Shown here: positions 1 through 10,745 of the stretch, piece by piece
Numbering within the stretch: the stretch's first letter is position 1
How the letters are laid out: each line of letters begins with the position of its first letter
Assembly (NCBI GenBank): GCA_024195585.1
Contig: SWBL01000103.1
Span: 62,001-126,000 of the forward strand
DNA from: Aureobasidium sp. EXF-3400
Lineage: Eukaryota > Ascomycota > Dothideomycetes > Dothideales > Saccotheciaceae
Direction: 5' to 3'
DNA: 64,000 bases
Position numbers and translations under genes: made by a program
The notes under the pieces: model-generated
Told to the model about the DNA's origin: nothing
The model's input: the letters and a program-made list of their open reading frames with translations, nothing else
The model's database searches: none

Positions 1-2
1 TC

Positions 3-1092
3 TCAGATAACAGCGAAAGCGCTAGCATAACTAACACTACTATCCTCCACCTTCATGCACTCACTACTGCGTTCATACCTCACAAACTTGAACCTGGCAG
101 GACTGTCCAACACCTCCATGGCAGCCATAACAAGACCAATAGGATGGCGTCCACAAACCGTGTTTCCCGTTTGCTGCAACACATCCAGCCAAGCGTCATG
201 ACTGCCACTCTCACAAGCATCGATACATTGGAAATCGATGTTTTTGATGCTGGCGTGGATGGGAGGGTTGGTGGGTGTTTTGGAGCGCGGGGTGAGGTCG
301 ACGGGATTGCCAGAGGAAGACTCGTAGTAGGTGTAGCGGAAACGCAAGCCCCAGTGTGCAAAGTCCGAACTGATGACAAAGGCATTGGAGGGATCTTGGA
401 GGTATGGTGCTAGCAGTTGACCGAATTGTTTTTCGGTGGCCGCGTTTGTGTTGCCGACCATGATAGGTACGAGTTTTGGGAATGCAGATTCCGAGGGAAA
501 TGATCTAGATTTTGTAAGTCAGTGACCTTACATCTTCCAGAGCAGATAGAAAACCAAATCACCTGGAGAGGGTTTTGTAGATGTAAGGTAAGTGCATCTC
601 CAGACTGTGTTCATCTTCATCGACGCTCTGGCTCATCCATTGGAACTTTCCAGTGTCGTAGAGTTGGTTTGTGGTTTCTCTATCAACAGTCAAGTCTCCC
701 AGAGGAGTTGCGTATTTGGCGCATTGACTGAGAGCACATTTGGAAAGGTAGAAGTGGTGTGAAGGACCGAGTAAGAAGACTCGCTTTGCTTTTGAGATAT
801 CCCAAGAGCGATAGGCCCATGCAGCTGCAGGACCAGAGTAGGAGTATCCAGCATGACTTGAAAATGTGTTAGTAAATGGTGCACTCGATTATGATGAGAG
901 AGTGTATTACGGAGCAATGATAACTCTAGCACCGGGTACAGGCAGAGCGCTCTGAGATTCCTGAGACGAGACCTGACCGATAGGTGTAATAGGAGGATCA
1001 ACTTTGGATAACCAACCGTCTAGTTGGCTTGAAAGTTGTGATTTGGAAGAGCTATACCAGCTTCCGGCGTGAGTTGGTTCGCGGGTTGACAT
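3..1092 (-). CDS. MHO1: Memo-family protein (Mho1/MEMO1-like)
   Basis: Three exons (911-1092, 563-856, 3-504) join in frame to give 325 residues, the usual length for the Memo family. The N-terminus opens with STREPTHAGSWY, then RVIIAP continues across intron 1 into HAGYSYSGPAAAWAY, followed by LLGPSHHFYL, DEDEHSLEMHLPY and, in the last exon, SDFAHWGLRF; these His/Asp/Cys blocks are the family signature and resemble nonhaem-iron dioxygenase pockets. Human MEMO1 links receptor kinases to the cytoskeleton and binds metal; yeast Mho1 has a role in invasive growth. The stop codon lies at the very edge of the window, so the gene is complete. Introns are 54 and 58 nt. The start was chosen because MSTREPTHAGSWY matches the family N-terminus. 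Confidence 0.93.
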
Positions 1093-1404
1093 GGTTGCTA
1101 GGTATCTTGTGCTTAGTTTGAGAATGGACTTTATGATTATGCCAACAGATGTGCCGAGATGTGAGGGTCTAGAGGACAAGGATGACGACTTGGTATCTTG
1201 AACTGTGTATCTCCTTCTCAGAAGGCCACTAAACCGTCTATCAAAGGTGAGGAGGAGAAGGTGAGTGGCTTCATGTGATAGCGAGTGACGCAAGCGGGGA
1301 AGGCGCGTGTTCCTCGGTGTTTCCACTTTCTCTTTGACGCGCTGCCAGGTGCAGTCACTCCAAGCCACTCAGGTACTCGCATCACCAATCGCTTCACAGC
1401 AACA
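1093..1404. other. divergent intergenic region
   Basis: About 310 bases between two divergently transcribed start codons; presumably both promoters lie here. No clear TATA box or repeat was seen. Confidence 0.5.
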
Positions 1405-2104
1405 ATGTCCACAAAACGCAAACGCTCCACTGGCTCACTGTTCACAACCTCTGCGGTCGAAGCTTCATCACCGACGCCTTTCTTCACTTCTCCAGCGCTT
1501 CTACCAACCTTCTTTGCGCAGAGCAAAGGCCACGACCCGCAATCCTCTCCAATCGCCTGGAAACAAGGCAATCCCCACCAAGCACACCAAGACGAGGATA
1601 GAACATCACAGACCCTGAACAGTCGAACGCAGAAACGCCATCGCGATGGCCGACCCGAAGAATCCCAAATCCACGGTACGTTTTCGAGTCCCATCTTCGC
1701 ACCCTGCTGTCCTTCTCTTTCTACGGCTCCATAATAACGATAAGTGTCTTCTAGAATCAACAGTCCAAAAACTCTTCCACGCGCAAAAACACCACCCCCA
1801 CGCCTCTCCGCTACCATCACATCCCCAGCTCCCACAAAACCTACCACAAGATACGCCATCGCAAAGATCAACATTACATTCCTTCTGGCAGCTGCCACAG
1901 ACCTCGCAACACGGCACACCGTTACAGATTCCGCAACAAGAGGTTTTGACGTGTGAGGGCTGTGATGGGGTTTTGATGTCTGAATACGGCATGGATACCT
2001 TGGAAGCAGAAATGGCTTGTCGCACTTGCGGGAAATGTGTTTGCAACACCTGTGCTATTACTGCTGAGATGAGGTTGTGTTTGGATTGTGCTATGCAGGG
2101 ATGA
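1405..2104 (+). CDS. small protein with C-terminal Cys-rich zinc-binding region
   Basis: Two exons (1405-1675, 1755-2104) separated by a 79-nt intron with a GTACGT donor give 206 residues. The first half is basic and low in complexity (MSTKRKRSTG start, many Ser, Pro, Gln and His). The last 60 residues carry paired cysteines: TCEGCDGVL, then ACRTCGKCVCNTCAI, then LCLDCAMQG. The spacing suggests a treble-clef or RING-like zinc site binding one or two metals. I do not recognise the family by name; similar Cys patterns occur in conserved fungal proteins of unknown function. A nuclear role is suggested only by the KRKR stretch. Confidence 0.75.
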
Positions 2105-2372
2105 GTGTTTTGAGGAAGAAGGATTGGTTCTGTTCTTTTAGCGCGGCGTTCGGGTGGTATCTCGTATGAGGATGGGTTTTACTATTGTCAGGGTCATATC
2201 ACAGTGTCAGGCGTGTCTGAGTTCTGTACCGGGAGGGTTGAGTTGCAGACTTGAGCAGAGGGGAAAACTTTGTCGATGAAACCAATACATTTACGCTCAA
2301 TCCTGTCTAGTATTACCATATCCCAACCATTTTCGCAAGTGCAACGACGATCTGTGGCTTGCCTCTTTTGAT

Positions 2373-4574
2373 TTACTCTCTGCGCTTCTTACCCTCCTCC
2401 ATGTATCCAAGTCTGGCATCACTCTTGCCACGACCGTGCTTGGACACCATGGAACCCAAAAGAGGATCTCTGCTCACACGCTCGAGATTCTCTTGATAAC
2501 TCTCAAGAGCGTGTGCTGGTGTGTTTAGCTTGGGCCAGTTGACCTGTTCTCATGTTAGTCTTGTTTTCTTGACCGTGTACGAAATTTAGATCACTTACAT
2601 AGAGACCTCCGTGCGAGGTGATGAATCTAGCAGACCATGCAGCGCTAACAACACAGATGAGAACAAAGATCCTCAATGGCCATACAGTAGCATCCGGCAG
2701 ACGACGTGTGAAGAGCGAAATGAAGATGAAGAAAATGCAGGCAGCAAGGATGTAAGGCAAAGCCTGGATGAGCACTGGTCTAGAGTCCGCAAACTGATGT
2801 GCCGATCCCAAACCTGAGGGATCGGGTGCATAGGTGCCGAGGAACAGATCAAAGGCGTCCTGTCTGGGTCCATCAAGAAAGTTGTTGCAGACGTAGCGGG
2901 TGATTGAGTTGTTCAAATCCTGCAATGCGCCAGCACGTGTTCTTTCGCCAGTACGAGTGAAGTCTGTCTTGAGAGCACCGGTACCTGAGTAAGACTTGCT
3001 GACCACATCTGCATTGTCTGCCCAGACATTGCGGAACAAGTGCTCAAATGCAGCGTCTTCCTGAGCGTTCTCTCCAGCCTTCAAGATGCCAACATCAGTC
3101 AACATGCGATTAAGAGTGAAGCGACCAAGCATAGACTGAACGACGTTGGTGCGGTCCAGGCAGTCCATGCAGTTGGTACGAACAACAGCACTCTGACGAC
3201 TCAATACTTGCACACCACCGCTTGGTTTGTCGACACCGCGGAAGTATTCTCCCTTGATCAAACCATCCTTGAGCTGGTCGAGAAGCAGTTGAGCACGGTG
3301 CCACTTCAATCCCTTGGTCTCGTTGTGGAAGTCAAAGTAGACGTAGTGCAACTTGTCAAACTCATGTCGGCCGCCCTGGGGCTCGAGAATGTGGAACTTC
3401 TCTCTCGTCGCGCGATCAGCTTCGGTATCCTCGGCAGGGTTCGATACAAGAAGCTTGACCATGTCTTCGTATGCTTCCTTGACTTTCTGCTCACGACCTT
3501 TCTGGTTGACAAGGTTGACCAAATAGTTGTCTCCATAGAGTTTAATCTGTTCGTCAAAGTGTAGCTTTGCTGCATGCACAGCAGACTGAACACCTCTGAT
3601 CTGCAACTTGGGCGTGTACTTCAGGGTGTTGACCTCAGCCCAATAAACTGGAACACTGCCTCTGGTTTGAACATATGACAAGACTTGAGTTTCTCCGCCA
3701 GGGAGTTTGTTGTTGGAAAAACCACCATCGCCAGCAAATGTTGTCATTCCACTAGAAGCATCGTCATTCAAGATGACAATCTGTTCGGTCTCGTTGAAAT
3801 TAGAAGCATGACCTTGCTCATCCAGACCACGAGAAAAGTAGCGAGTACCAGCGCGGTGTCTTGAACGGCGAGTGATAAGAATGAAAGTCATGGGAGCACT
3901 CTTGACTGAGGTGTTTGTGATTCTGAGCATGCCGTACATGACAGGGAGGATATAAGGATCCATGGCAGGTTGAGGACCAACATTTTGACGGCGGGCTCCT
4001 TGACCTTGACGGAAGTTGATGAAATCAGATTGGATAAACTTGTTCCAGAAGAAGCGATCATCAGCTCTTGCCCAGATGGGGGAGTTTTGGTCGATTTCAG
4101 ACTGTCTTTGGAAACTGTTGGTAAGATCAAAAGTGTATGAGAAGAACAAAGGGCTAGTCTTGAGCAGAGTGTTGACCAATCCGAGATAGATGTCCTCATC
4201 AGGATCACGAACTTGTCTTTCGCGCAGAGGCAGCAATTCAGTAGCGACAACTCTGTAGATCTGGTGACCCTTGATTCTGCCCATAGCTTGGGCCTTTGTG
4301 ATTACGACAATGTACTTGTCTGAGAGACATGAGCAATCAGGGATGACAAGTATCCACAAAGAAACATACCGAGACGCAAAGTGATGATACCGAGAATACC
4401 CTGGATACTGGTGACTCTCTGACCACCCAGAAGCTTGCCATCGTGAAGACGAATATCACCAGATGGACGCTCTACAACAAGGGTAGGGGCTGATGGGGAT
4501 GAGGGAGATGAGAAGGCATAGTGGGTGGAAGAAGCGTGGACATTGATGTCACGAAAAGGAAGAAGAGCACTCAT
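2373..4574 (-). CDS. SAC1: Sac1-type phosphoinositide phosphatase
   Basis: Three exons (4371/4370-4574, 2599-4319, 2373-2543) give 698 residues. It dephosphorylates PI4P at the ER and Golgi and so sets lipid identity along the secretory route. The Sac domain is present throughout and the catalytic CX5R(T) motif reads CMDCLDRTN with the nucleophile near Cys452 and Arg458. Two hydrophobic segments follow near the C-terminus (VLIQALPYILAACIFFIFI and PLRIFVLICVVSAAW), as in ER/Golgi-anchored Sac1. The last exon encodes HGGLYVNWPKLNTPAHALE and ends GKKRRE, close to a dilysine retrieval signal. The start MSALLPFRD was preferred over an upstream in-frame Met because it matches the family N-terminus. 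It is divergent from the Rab5 gene. Confidence 0.95.
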
Positions 4575-5043
4575 GTCGCGCGGGAGATGTAGAAACGCGA
4601 CAAGAACAAAAAAGCTAGACGACGACTTGTAGACAGATAGAGACCTTGGTGTTGTCCAAATGACGCTGCTCGTGTTTGGCGGGCTCGGCCGGGCTGGCAA
4701 GGGTCCAAGCGCTTGAGAGAGGGCTTGGCGGGGCTGTTGAAGGTTTGAAGCAGCCAGCGAGCAAGATTGGCAGAGGTAGGCAACGCGACGCAACAGGAAA
4801 GGGAAGGAGCACCGAAGTTCCGAGCCACCGTCCACCGTCCCGCCAGTCGTCGCCCAGCGGCCGTCGTCATCTTCCAGTCAACAACTTCACCTTGCTGCTT
4901 GTGTTTCGCTGTCGACTCTGAACCTCGACTTGCATACCGTCTTTCGATCTCTTCACGCTACCGCCTTCTGATCTCTCCACGCTACCGCGTCTATCGCACC
5001 TCTACCGCACCTGCGCACGTCAGCCACACACCTACCAACAACC
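4575..5043. other. divergent promoter region, SAC1 / Rab5
   Basis: About 470 bases between the two start codons. The Rab5 side is pyrimidine-rich (ctctccacgctaccgcg-like runs near 4960-5000), typical of fungal leaders. No TATA box was identified. Confidence 0.5.
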
Positions 5044-5866
5044 ATGTCTGCCCGCCAGCAGCAGATGGGCCGACCAGGCGGTGCCCGCTTCGCTCAGTTC
5101 AAGCTCGTCCTCTTGGGTATGCCCCATCTCAATCCCGACACGCCTCCAGGCTGTATGCTGACCACGCTCTCATAGGCGAATCCGCCGTCGGAAAGGTGCG
5201 CAATCACTCGACCATCTAAAACAGCCCGTCTAACACATGACAGAGTTCGCTCGTCCTCCGTTTCGTCAAGGACCAGTTCGACGACTACCGAGAATCCACC
5301 ATCGGCGCCGCTTTCCTCACCCAAACAATCGCCCTCGATGACACAACCACCGTCAAGTTCGAGATCTGGGATACTGCAGGTCAAGAGCGCTACAAGTCCC
5401 TGGCCCCCATGTACTACCGCAACGCCAACTGCGCTGTTGTCGTCTATGACATTACTCAAGCCGTACGATTCTCAAAAATCTCTCCGCCCCCAATCCTCCA
5501 CTAACACAATCTGTACAGGCATCCCTCGACAAGGCAAAGGCTTGGGTCAAGGAGCTGCAACGTCAAGCCAACGAGAACATCATCATCGCTCTTGCCGGCA
5601 ACAAGCTCGATCTGGTCACCGAAGAGCCCGACAAGCGCGCTGTCCCCACCTCGGATGCCGAACAATACGCCCAAGAAGCTGGTCTGCTCTTCTTCGAGAC
5701 TTCGGCAAAGACTGCCGAGAATGTCAAGGAACTCTTCACCGCCATTGCAAAGAAGCTCCCCATCGAACAAGCCACTCAGAGAGGCATGCGCGGTGCCCCC
5801 AGACCTGGTGTCGACCTCCGACCTGAAGCTTCGGGTACACAGGTTGGCCAGGGTTGCCAATGTTAA
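5044..5866 (+). CDS. VPS21: Rab5-family small GTPase (Vps21/Ypt5-like)
   Basis: Four exons (5044-5116, 5176-5195, 5244-5462, 5519-5866) give 219 residues. It controls early-endosome tethering and fusion. The GTPase motifs are all visible: P-loop GESAVGKS at residues 25-32, switch [21 protein letters not shown] and ETSAKT. The effector-loop sequence AAFLTQTI and the MYYRNA stretch are Rab5-like rather than Rab7- or Rab11-like. The protein ends CQC, a CXC double-prenylation signal that anchors it to endosomal membranes. Exon 2 is only 20 nt and codes most of the P-loop. Introns are 48-59 nt. Confidence 0.96.
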
Positions 5867-6386
5867 ACGACTACTTGATTACCTGCTTTTTCTCAGATTC
5901 TCTCAGCAAAGACGTCACGGATCCAAGGTGTGGTAGGTATATACACACGGCACAGTTCATGGTGGATACTGCCTCTTTTCTTCGAATATGAATATGAGAG
6001 GGCGTTTGGTGCATATCTGGGCTTGGGGGTCTTTCCATCTTTATTTTCCTCTGCATCTAGTTTGTAATACCGTTCTTCGACTGATACCCTTGGCTTTTTT
6101 CAAACCTGTCACCTTTGTTCCGTTGTCTGGTTGAACCATTGGAAGTAGATTTGTGAGTGAAGGCGCTGTTTTGTTATTGACCTTGAAAGCCCAGTACTCG
6201 AATTCCATCCTGGAGAAGGTGCGATAGCGCCGTGAAACAGAAGCTCGTCCCGATTCTCTTTCGCCAAAACTCAACCGACAACTTTGACAAAAGCTACTCA
6301 GCATTCCTACTCGTCTAAGCTCGAAAACCAGTCATGATGCTCTTCCGTCACCAAACTGTTGCAAGGATAGTCGTGCGTCTTGCAGC
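5867..6386. other. intergenic, no gene seen
   Basis: About 520 bases holding the 3' end of the Rab5 transcript and the leader of the next gene. Nothing else was recognised. Confidence 0.4.
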
Positions 6387-6896
6387 ATGCAATCAACAAT
6401 GTGTTGCTTCTTGCTCATGGAAGCCAAGGTCCACAACATCGGTCATGCCGCCTCACCAGCCAGTGCTTGCTCTTTCCACGCCGCTGCAAGATTCGTCAGT
6501 CTCATCTTCAATCACCATCATGTCGTTGCTAATGCGCATGAGCAACAGTCTCGCCCTGCTCGATCTCCCAGACGCCGTCCGAGCAGCTTGCGCAAGAACG
6601 CCGACTCTGAAATTACCGTCAAATCCCTGGTCATCAAAGTTTTACAACAGCAGCACGACATCTCCAAATCCCAGGCCGACATTCTGAACACTCAGCACAG
6701 CAATTACCACACTCTACTCGAGATAACAGAAAACATGCAACACACAATCAGCCATATTCAGGCCGTCAAGGAAGACGTACAAGTCAGCGACAAGATCGCC
6801 TTTGCTGCAGGTTTTGGTTGCGGTCTTCTTGTTTTGCTGGCTATCTGGTTGTCTCCCTTTGGTGCTAAAGATAAGGATGATGATGCTGACAAGTAA
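6387..6896 (+). CDS. hypothetical protein with C-terminal membrane anchor
   Basis: An unspliced frame of 169 residues. The N-terminal half is basic and Ser/Arg/His-rich (SRPARSPRRRPSSLRK). The middle (about residues 75-130) has a heptad-like, Gln/His/Ile-rich stretch (KSLVIKVLQQQHDISKS then LLEITENMQHTISHIQ) that could be a coiled coil. One hydrophobic segment follows near the C-terminus (IAFAAGFGCGLLVLLAIWL) and then a short acidic tail (KDKDDDADK). This layout resembles a tail-anchored protein with its bulk in the cytosol. The family is not recognised and the start is uncertain: an overlapping frame from 6334 could supply a spliced first exon. Confidence 0.55.
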   Translation: MQSTMCCFLLMEAKVHNIGHAASPASACSFHAAARFVSLIFNHHHVVANAHEQQSRPARSPRRRPSSLRKNADSEITVKSLVIKVLQQQHDISKSQADILNTQHSNYHTLLEITENMQHTISHIQAVKEDVQVSDKIAFAAGFGCGLLVLLAIWLSPFGAKDKDDDADK

Positions 6897-7634
6897 TGTG
6901 CTGTTTTGGGCTTGTGAATATGGCCTCAGGCAGCCTTGAGTCTCTCAACATAGGTCTGTCTAGGCCGATATGCTTCAGGTCTTTGATCACCACTATTGGA
7001 TGCTTCAGAACGATATATTGTCACACCTTGTGATTTCTATCATACCAGTCGAGAACTCAGCTCAAGCTCCAAAGATAGGTAAACCGACGAAGATTCATGC
7101 TCAAAATCAATATAAACAGATCATAACGTCGGTGGTGTGATTCGGAGTGACGACCGTACCACATGGCAAGCTAACGATCACTCGCGGCTTCCAATTCGAG
7201 GCAGAAGCCTGACCTTCCTGGTCAATCTATATCTCAATCACTCAACGTTGGGTAGGCATCCACACTCATTTCAGAATGGTATCTTCACAAAAGTAGCCTT
7301 ACAATAGCAGCTCGACGATACCAGCCTCATATACTGACTGCTATTCACGATTTCTTTTCCATTACTTTGGGCCTATGTCCATCACTCACTCCTACATCCA
7401 TCGACCTCCACCTATACCAACCTAGCAAGCCTCAGTCACATCTCTACTTTCACTCATCCTTACGACGACTGTGATACAGCTATCCGGAGCGTGTCATCCT
7501 CGGTCGTCTCATCACCCTCACGACTGGTGTCTACCAATAGCCAGTACCGACATTGCGACATTTCCTCTTGCTCAACGTCTGCTCAGCCCTTCGCACATCT
7601 TTCAATCGTGATCGTCAAGCCACAACCACACACC
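6897..7634. other. intergenic, no gene seen
   Basis: About 740 bases. The last 200 are pyrimidine-rich (ctccacctataccaacc-type leader) and likely the 5' untranslated region of the next gene. Confidence 0.4.
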
Positions 7635-8990
7635 ATGGCAATTCCTGCATTTCCGACTCGGTACGAAAAGACCAGTGATGGCTGGATCCGTCAGCCCGAC
7701 GATCAACAACCTACCAGTGTCCTCCATAAACATGTGCTCGATACCAAGGACAAGTTCATCATCAGTTCATTCGACGCCAGTGTGATGAGATTGAAGATTA
7801 CGGCTGGCATGAAAAGTGACTACATTACTTGGGAATGCTCCCCTGATCCCAATGCCTTCAAATTCGAATTCGTTCCGAATCGCGGTCGTGACCGTACTCT
7901 GCAAACTCGCTTTCATGAAGGCCAAGTTCAAGTCTGCCTGAACCACAAGTGGATACTCATGGTTGACTATCTTGAAGCAGAGTCGAAGCAAGATGAGTTG
8001 AATCCGAACAACCGTACTCGTTGCTGCTATTACGATTACAGTAATGAGGCCCTCACAGCTCAACGCAGATGGTGGGCTGCGAACAACAAGTTCTTCCCTT
8101 TGCTCGAACTACCAAGCGAGTTGAGAGAAGAGGTTTATCGTCATGCCGCTCCTCAAGATGCTATTGAACCATATGCTCGTCATCGTATGCGCGGCCGTGG
8201 CATGCCACACATCAGTGATCGCAATGACATGGTGTCCAATCTGCTCAGATGCAACAAACTCATCTCTCAGGAGATGCGATCCTACATGTTCCGACGTCTC
8301 CCCTTAGTCATCAATCACGAACGACTGCTCAAGAAAACTCTACGCCAAAACCTCTACTTCCCTCGCAATTCGCTTACCAACCTCACCTTGGCATTACCCA
8401 CTCACCGAGATTTTGTCGAGCTCTTTGGTCTCAATGCCAGAGACATCAACACCGGCGAAACCATCACCATAGAAGCCAAGGGTCCCACAGCATCCTCGCT
8501 CTGTCGCGAGCAATTGCGCAGCATCAAGAAACTGGAGATCATCATTCCATCCCGCGAAGTACTCGATCGAACCTACGTGAACCACTGCCAAACCGACGCA
8601 ACCACCATGCTTCTCGAAATCATGTATCCCTACATCCAAGGCCATCCCATTTTACTCTCTGGCATGATCAAACGCTGGCAAAAGCAATCCTGGGAACGCA
8701 AATTCGCGCAAGCACATCGAGAGTTTGAAGAAAGCATGGCAGACGATCAAGATGGGGGTGTGAGGATCACACAGCGGGATTGGGATATCTACGATGGCAA
8801 GGCGGAACTCAATGACTATGATGAAGATGGAAAGTGCTGTGATTGCAAGAACAGTTGCTGTTTGTTGCATTTTGAGGAGCCGGAGGAGGAGTTTGTGTAT
8901 CATCTCCCGTTTCAGTGTCGTTGTGATCCGCCTTGCTTGGTTGGCGAGTGGACTGATGGAGATTGCATCAAGGATCGAAACGAGGAGTGA
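7635..8990 (+). CDS. F-box-like fungal protein
   Basis: A single exon of 451 residues from the ATG at 7635; the frame stays open upstream to 7491 but the MAIPAFPTRYE start has the better ACC-ATGG context. Around residues 155-170 it has FFPLLELPSELREEVYRHA, the short leucine/proline-rich motif typical of the degenerate F-box-like domain found in large numbers in Dothideomycetes. The preceding region is unusually aromatic. The C-terminal 70 residues hold a Cys cluster (CCDCKNSCC, then CRCDPPC) that may bind metal. F-box proteins usually recruit substrates to SCF ubiquitin ligases, but no partner can be named from the sequence. Confidence 0.75.
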   Translation: MAIPAFPTRYEKTSDGWIRQPDDQQPTSVLHKHVLDTKDKFIISSFDASVMRLKITAGMKSDYITWECSPDPNAFKFEFVPNRGRDRTLQTRFHEGQVQVCLNHKWILMVDYLEAESKQDELNPNNRTRCCYYDYSNEALTAQRRWWAANNKFFPLLELPSELREEVYRHAAPQDAIEPYARHRMRGRGMPHISDRNDMVSNLLRCNKLISQEMRSYMFRRLPLVINHERLLKKTLRQNLYFPRNSLTNLTLALPTHRDFVELFGLNARDINTGETITIEAKGPTASSLCREQLRSIKKLEIIIPSREVLDRTYVNHCQTDATTMLLEIMYPYIQGHPILLSGMIKRWQKQSWERKFAQAHREFEESMADDQDGGVRITQRDWDIYDGKAELNDYDEDGKCCDCKNSCCLLHFEEPEEEFVYHLPFQCRCDPPCLVGEWTDGDCIKDRNEE

Positions 8991-9988
8991 ATGCAAGGAC
9001 AGAGCTCTCGATCTCCTCTGGACGTCCAGACTTTTGGATTTTGAGACGAGGAAGAACAAGACTGATCTGCAAAGAAGACAAGGAAAGGGGGTTTGATCAG
9101 TTGGCAGGAAAGACAGGCGATTCGAAGGAAACGATTTGCGGATTTTCAACCATGGATGGATACGCTACTCAAGGGACTCTACGAAAGCAATTATTCAAGT
9201 TGCGGTAACTGGGAGCAGAGAGAGTCACAATGGCTGAAGGATATGCTGCAAAAGAAAGCATTTATTGATCTTACTGGGGGTTTGAAAGCATGGACGAAGA
9301 GAGCAAGAGAAACATCAAGGCGACACTGGAAAGGACATGGAGCAAATGAACAAGATACGAAACATGGCGAGAGAGGGAGAAAGAGAGAAGAAAGGGAGAA
9401 CGGCAACACTAGTATGCATTCTCATCCAAACATCTTTTGCAACCTAATCCATACAAACTCTTCCTTGTCCAAGAAGTCGTTTCTCCTCACTCGGGGGAAT
9501 ATTACAATCATGATCGAAAAAGTTGCTGCTGTCAAAAGCTTCGAAAGCTGTGGATTGCTGACGCGTATATGCGAGACAGATCGATTTTGACCACCAAATG
9601 CAAAACGCATACCATATCGTTTGTCCGGGCGAAATAAGAGTTGTGGTTTCGGTCAAGTGGGGGAGATGGCCAACCGCGGTGCCGTCTCTCCGCACCTTTT
9701 TTCGAATGGTCTGGAACGTTTCTGATGATGCATGATGGTTATGTGCAACCTTGTTATGTAGTAGCTTTTACCCCGCTACGTTCGCGGGGAGCATGTATAT
9801 CAAATAGCTATCCTGCTTACGCTATCCATTGCTTACGCTATCTTGCTGACCTGCTTTTCTCCCTTTTGCAAAGATCTTAAAACCTACCCCTTCCATTGCT
9901 GCTTTTTCATCGAAAGAATCAAATTCACATCTTGCGACTTTTTCTCTAGAAAGACAAAAAGAGATCCAGAATTCTTGGGAAAACAACC
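8991..9988. other. intergenic, short direct repeat, no gene accepted
   Basis: About 1 kb. Open frames here (for example 9093-9590) have composition unlike neighbouring proteins and no recognisable domain; they look like the 3' tail of the previous gene. A 13-base direct repeat lies at 9814-9842. Confidence 0.4.
9814..9842. repeat. 13-bp direct repeat, two copies
   Basis: The word tgcttacgctatc occurs at 9814-9826 and again at 9830-9842, a 16-base period, about 150 bases upstream of the GFA-domain gene. Confidence 0.8.
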
Positions 9989-10554
9989 ATGGCATCATCA
10001 TCACCGCAAAGAGCTACAGCGACTTGTTTCTGCGGCACTGTTCAACTCGAATTGGTAAGTGGTGGCTCTCTCTTAGAATCCCCATGGCGATTGATAATTC
10101 CTCTGTATATACATCTTCGCAAAGACCTAAGCTGACTGACGCCATTTTCCAAACACAGCCAGTCGAAGGCGAAGATGTCACCCAAGTCTTCGTATGCCAC
10201 TGTCTGGACTGCAGAAAACTCACCGCCAGCATGTTCACCACCGCTTACGTCGTCAAAGATACCTCTCTAACCCACCTACGCGGAGAATCCTCCCTTGGCA
10301 CTTATGCCCGCAGCGACACCATCGCCAGCGGCAACACAATGACAAACTACTTTTGCAAAGACTGTGGCACGTTGATGTACAGACGCAGTAGCGGCTTTCC
10401 GGGACTGAGCATTCCGAGGGTGGGAATCGTGGATGATGTGAGTTTGCACGATACAAAGCTCAAACCTAGAGTGGAGATTTGGTGTCAGAGTAGGGCGGCT
10501 TGGTTTGGGGGTGTGGAGGGGATTAAGAAGAGTGAGGATCAGGCTGCGTTGTAG
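9989..10554 (+). CDS. GFA / CENP-V domain protein
   Basis: Two exons (9989-10054, 10159-10554), intron 104 nt, 153 residues. Zinc-site cysteines of the glutathione-dependent formaldehyde-activating (GFA) fold are in place: CFCGTVQLE near residue 13, CHCLDCRKLTAS, and CKDCGTLMYR. Family members are small cytosolic proteins; a few act on S-hydroxymethyl-glutathione but most fungal copies have no assigned substrate. The first intron falls directly after the first Cys motif, a position common in fungal GFA genes. The C-terminus WCQSRAAWFGGVEGI is also typical. Confidence 0.9.
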
Positions 10555-10745
10555 GCGTATGCTGCTGGCAGAGTTTTGGTTGAGATGGAGGTTGGAGAAC
10601 AGGGGGACTTGGAAGGGTGGATCGAAAAGGAAAGAGAACGATGTCTATCTGGGGCAGACAGCTATATAAGGTAATTTCCTCTATTGTCCCTAGGGTATCA
10701 TTTGGTATAGTTGGAAGGAAAAAGACAAAAACGAAAATGCACAAC

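Noticed and set aside
1218..1919. 233-codon minus-strand frame over the Cys-rich gene
   Set aside because: The plus-strand reading gives a spliced protein with ordered Cys pairs; this frame has none.
9093..9590. 165-codon open frame after the F-box-like gene
   Set aside because: Begins in what looks like the 3' tail of the previous gene and shows no recognisable protein features.
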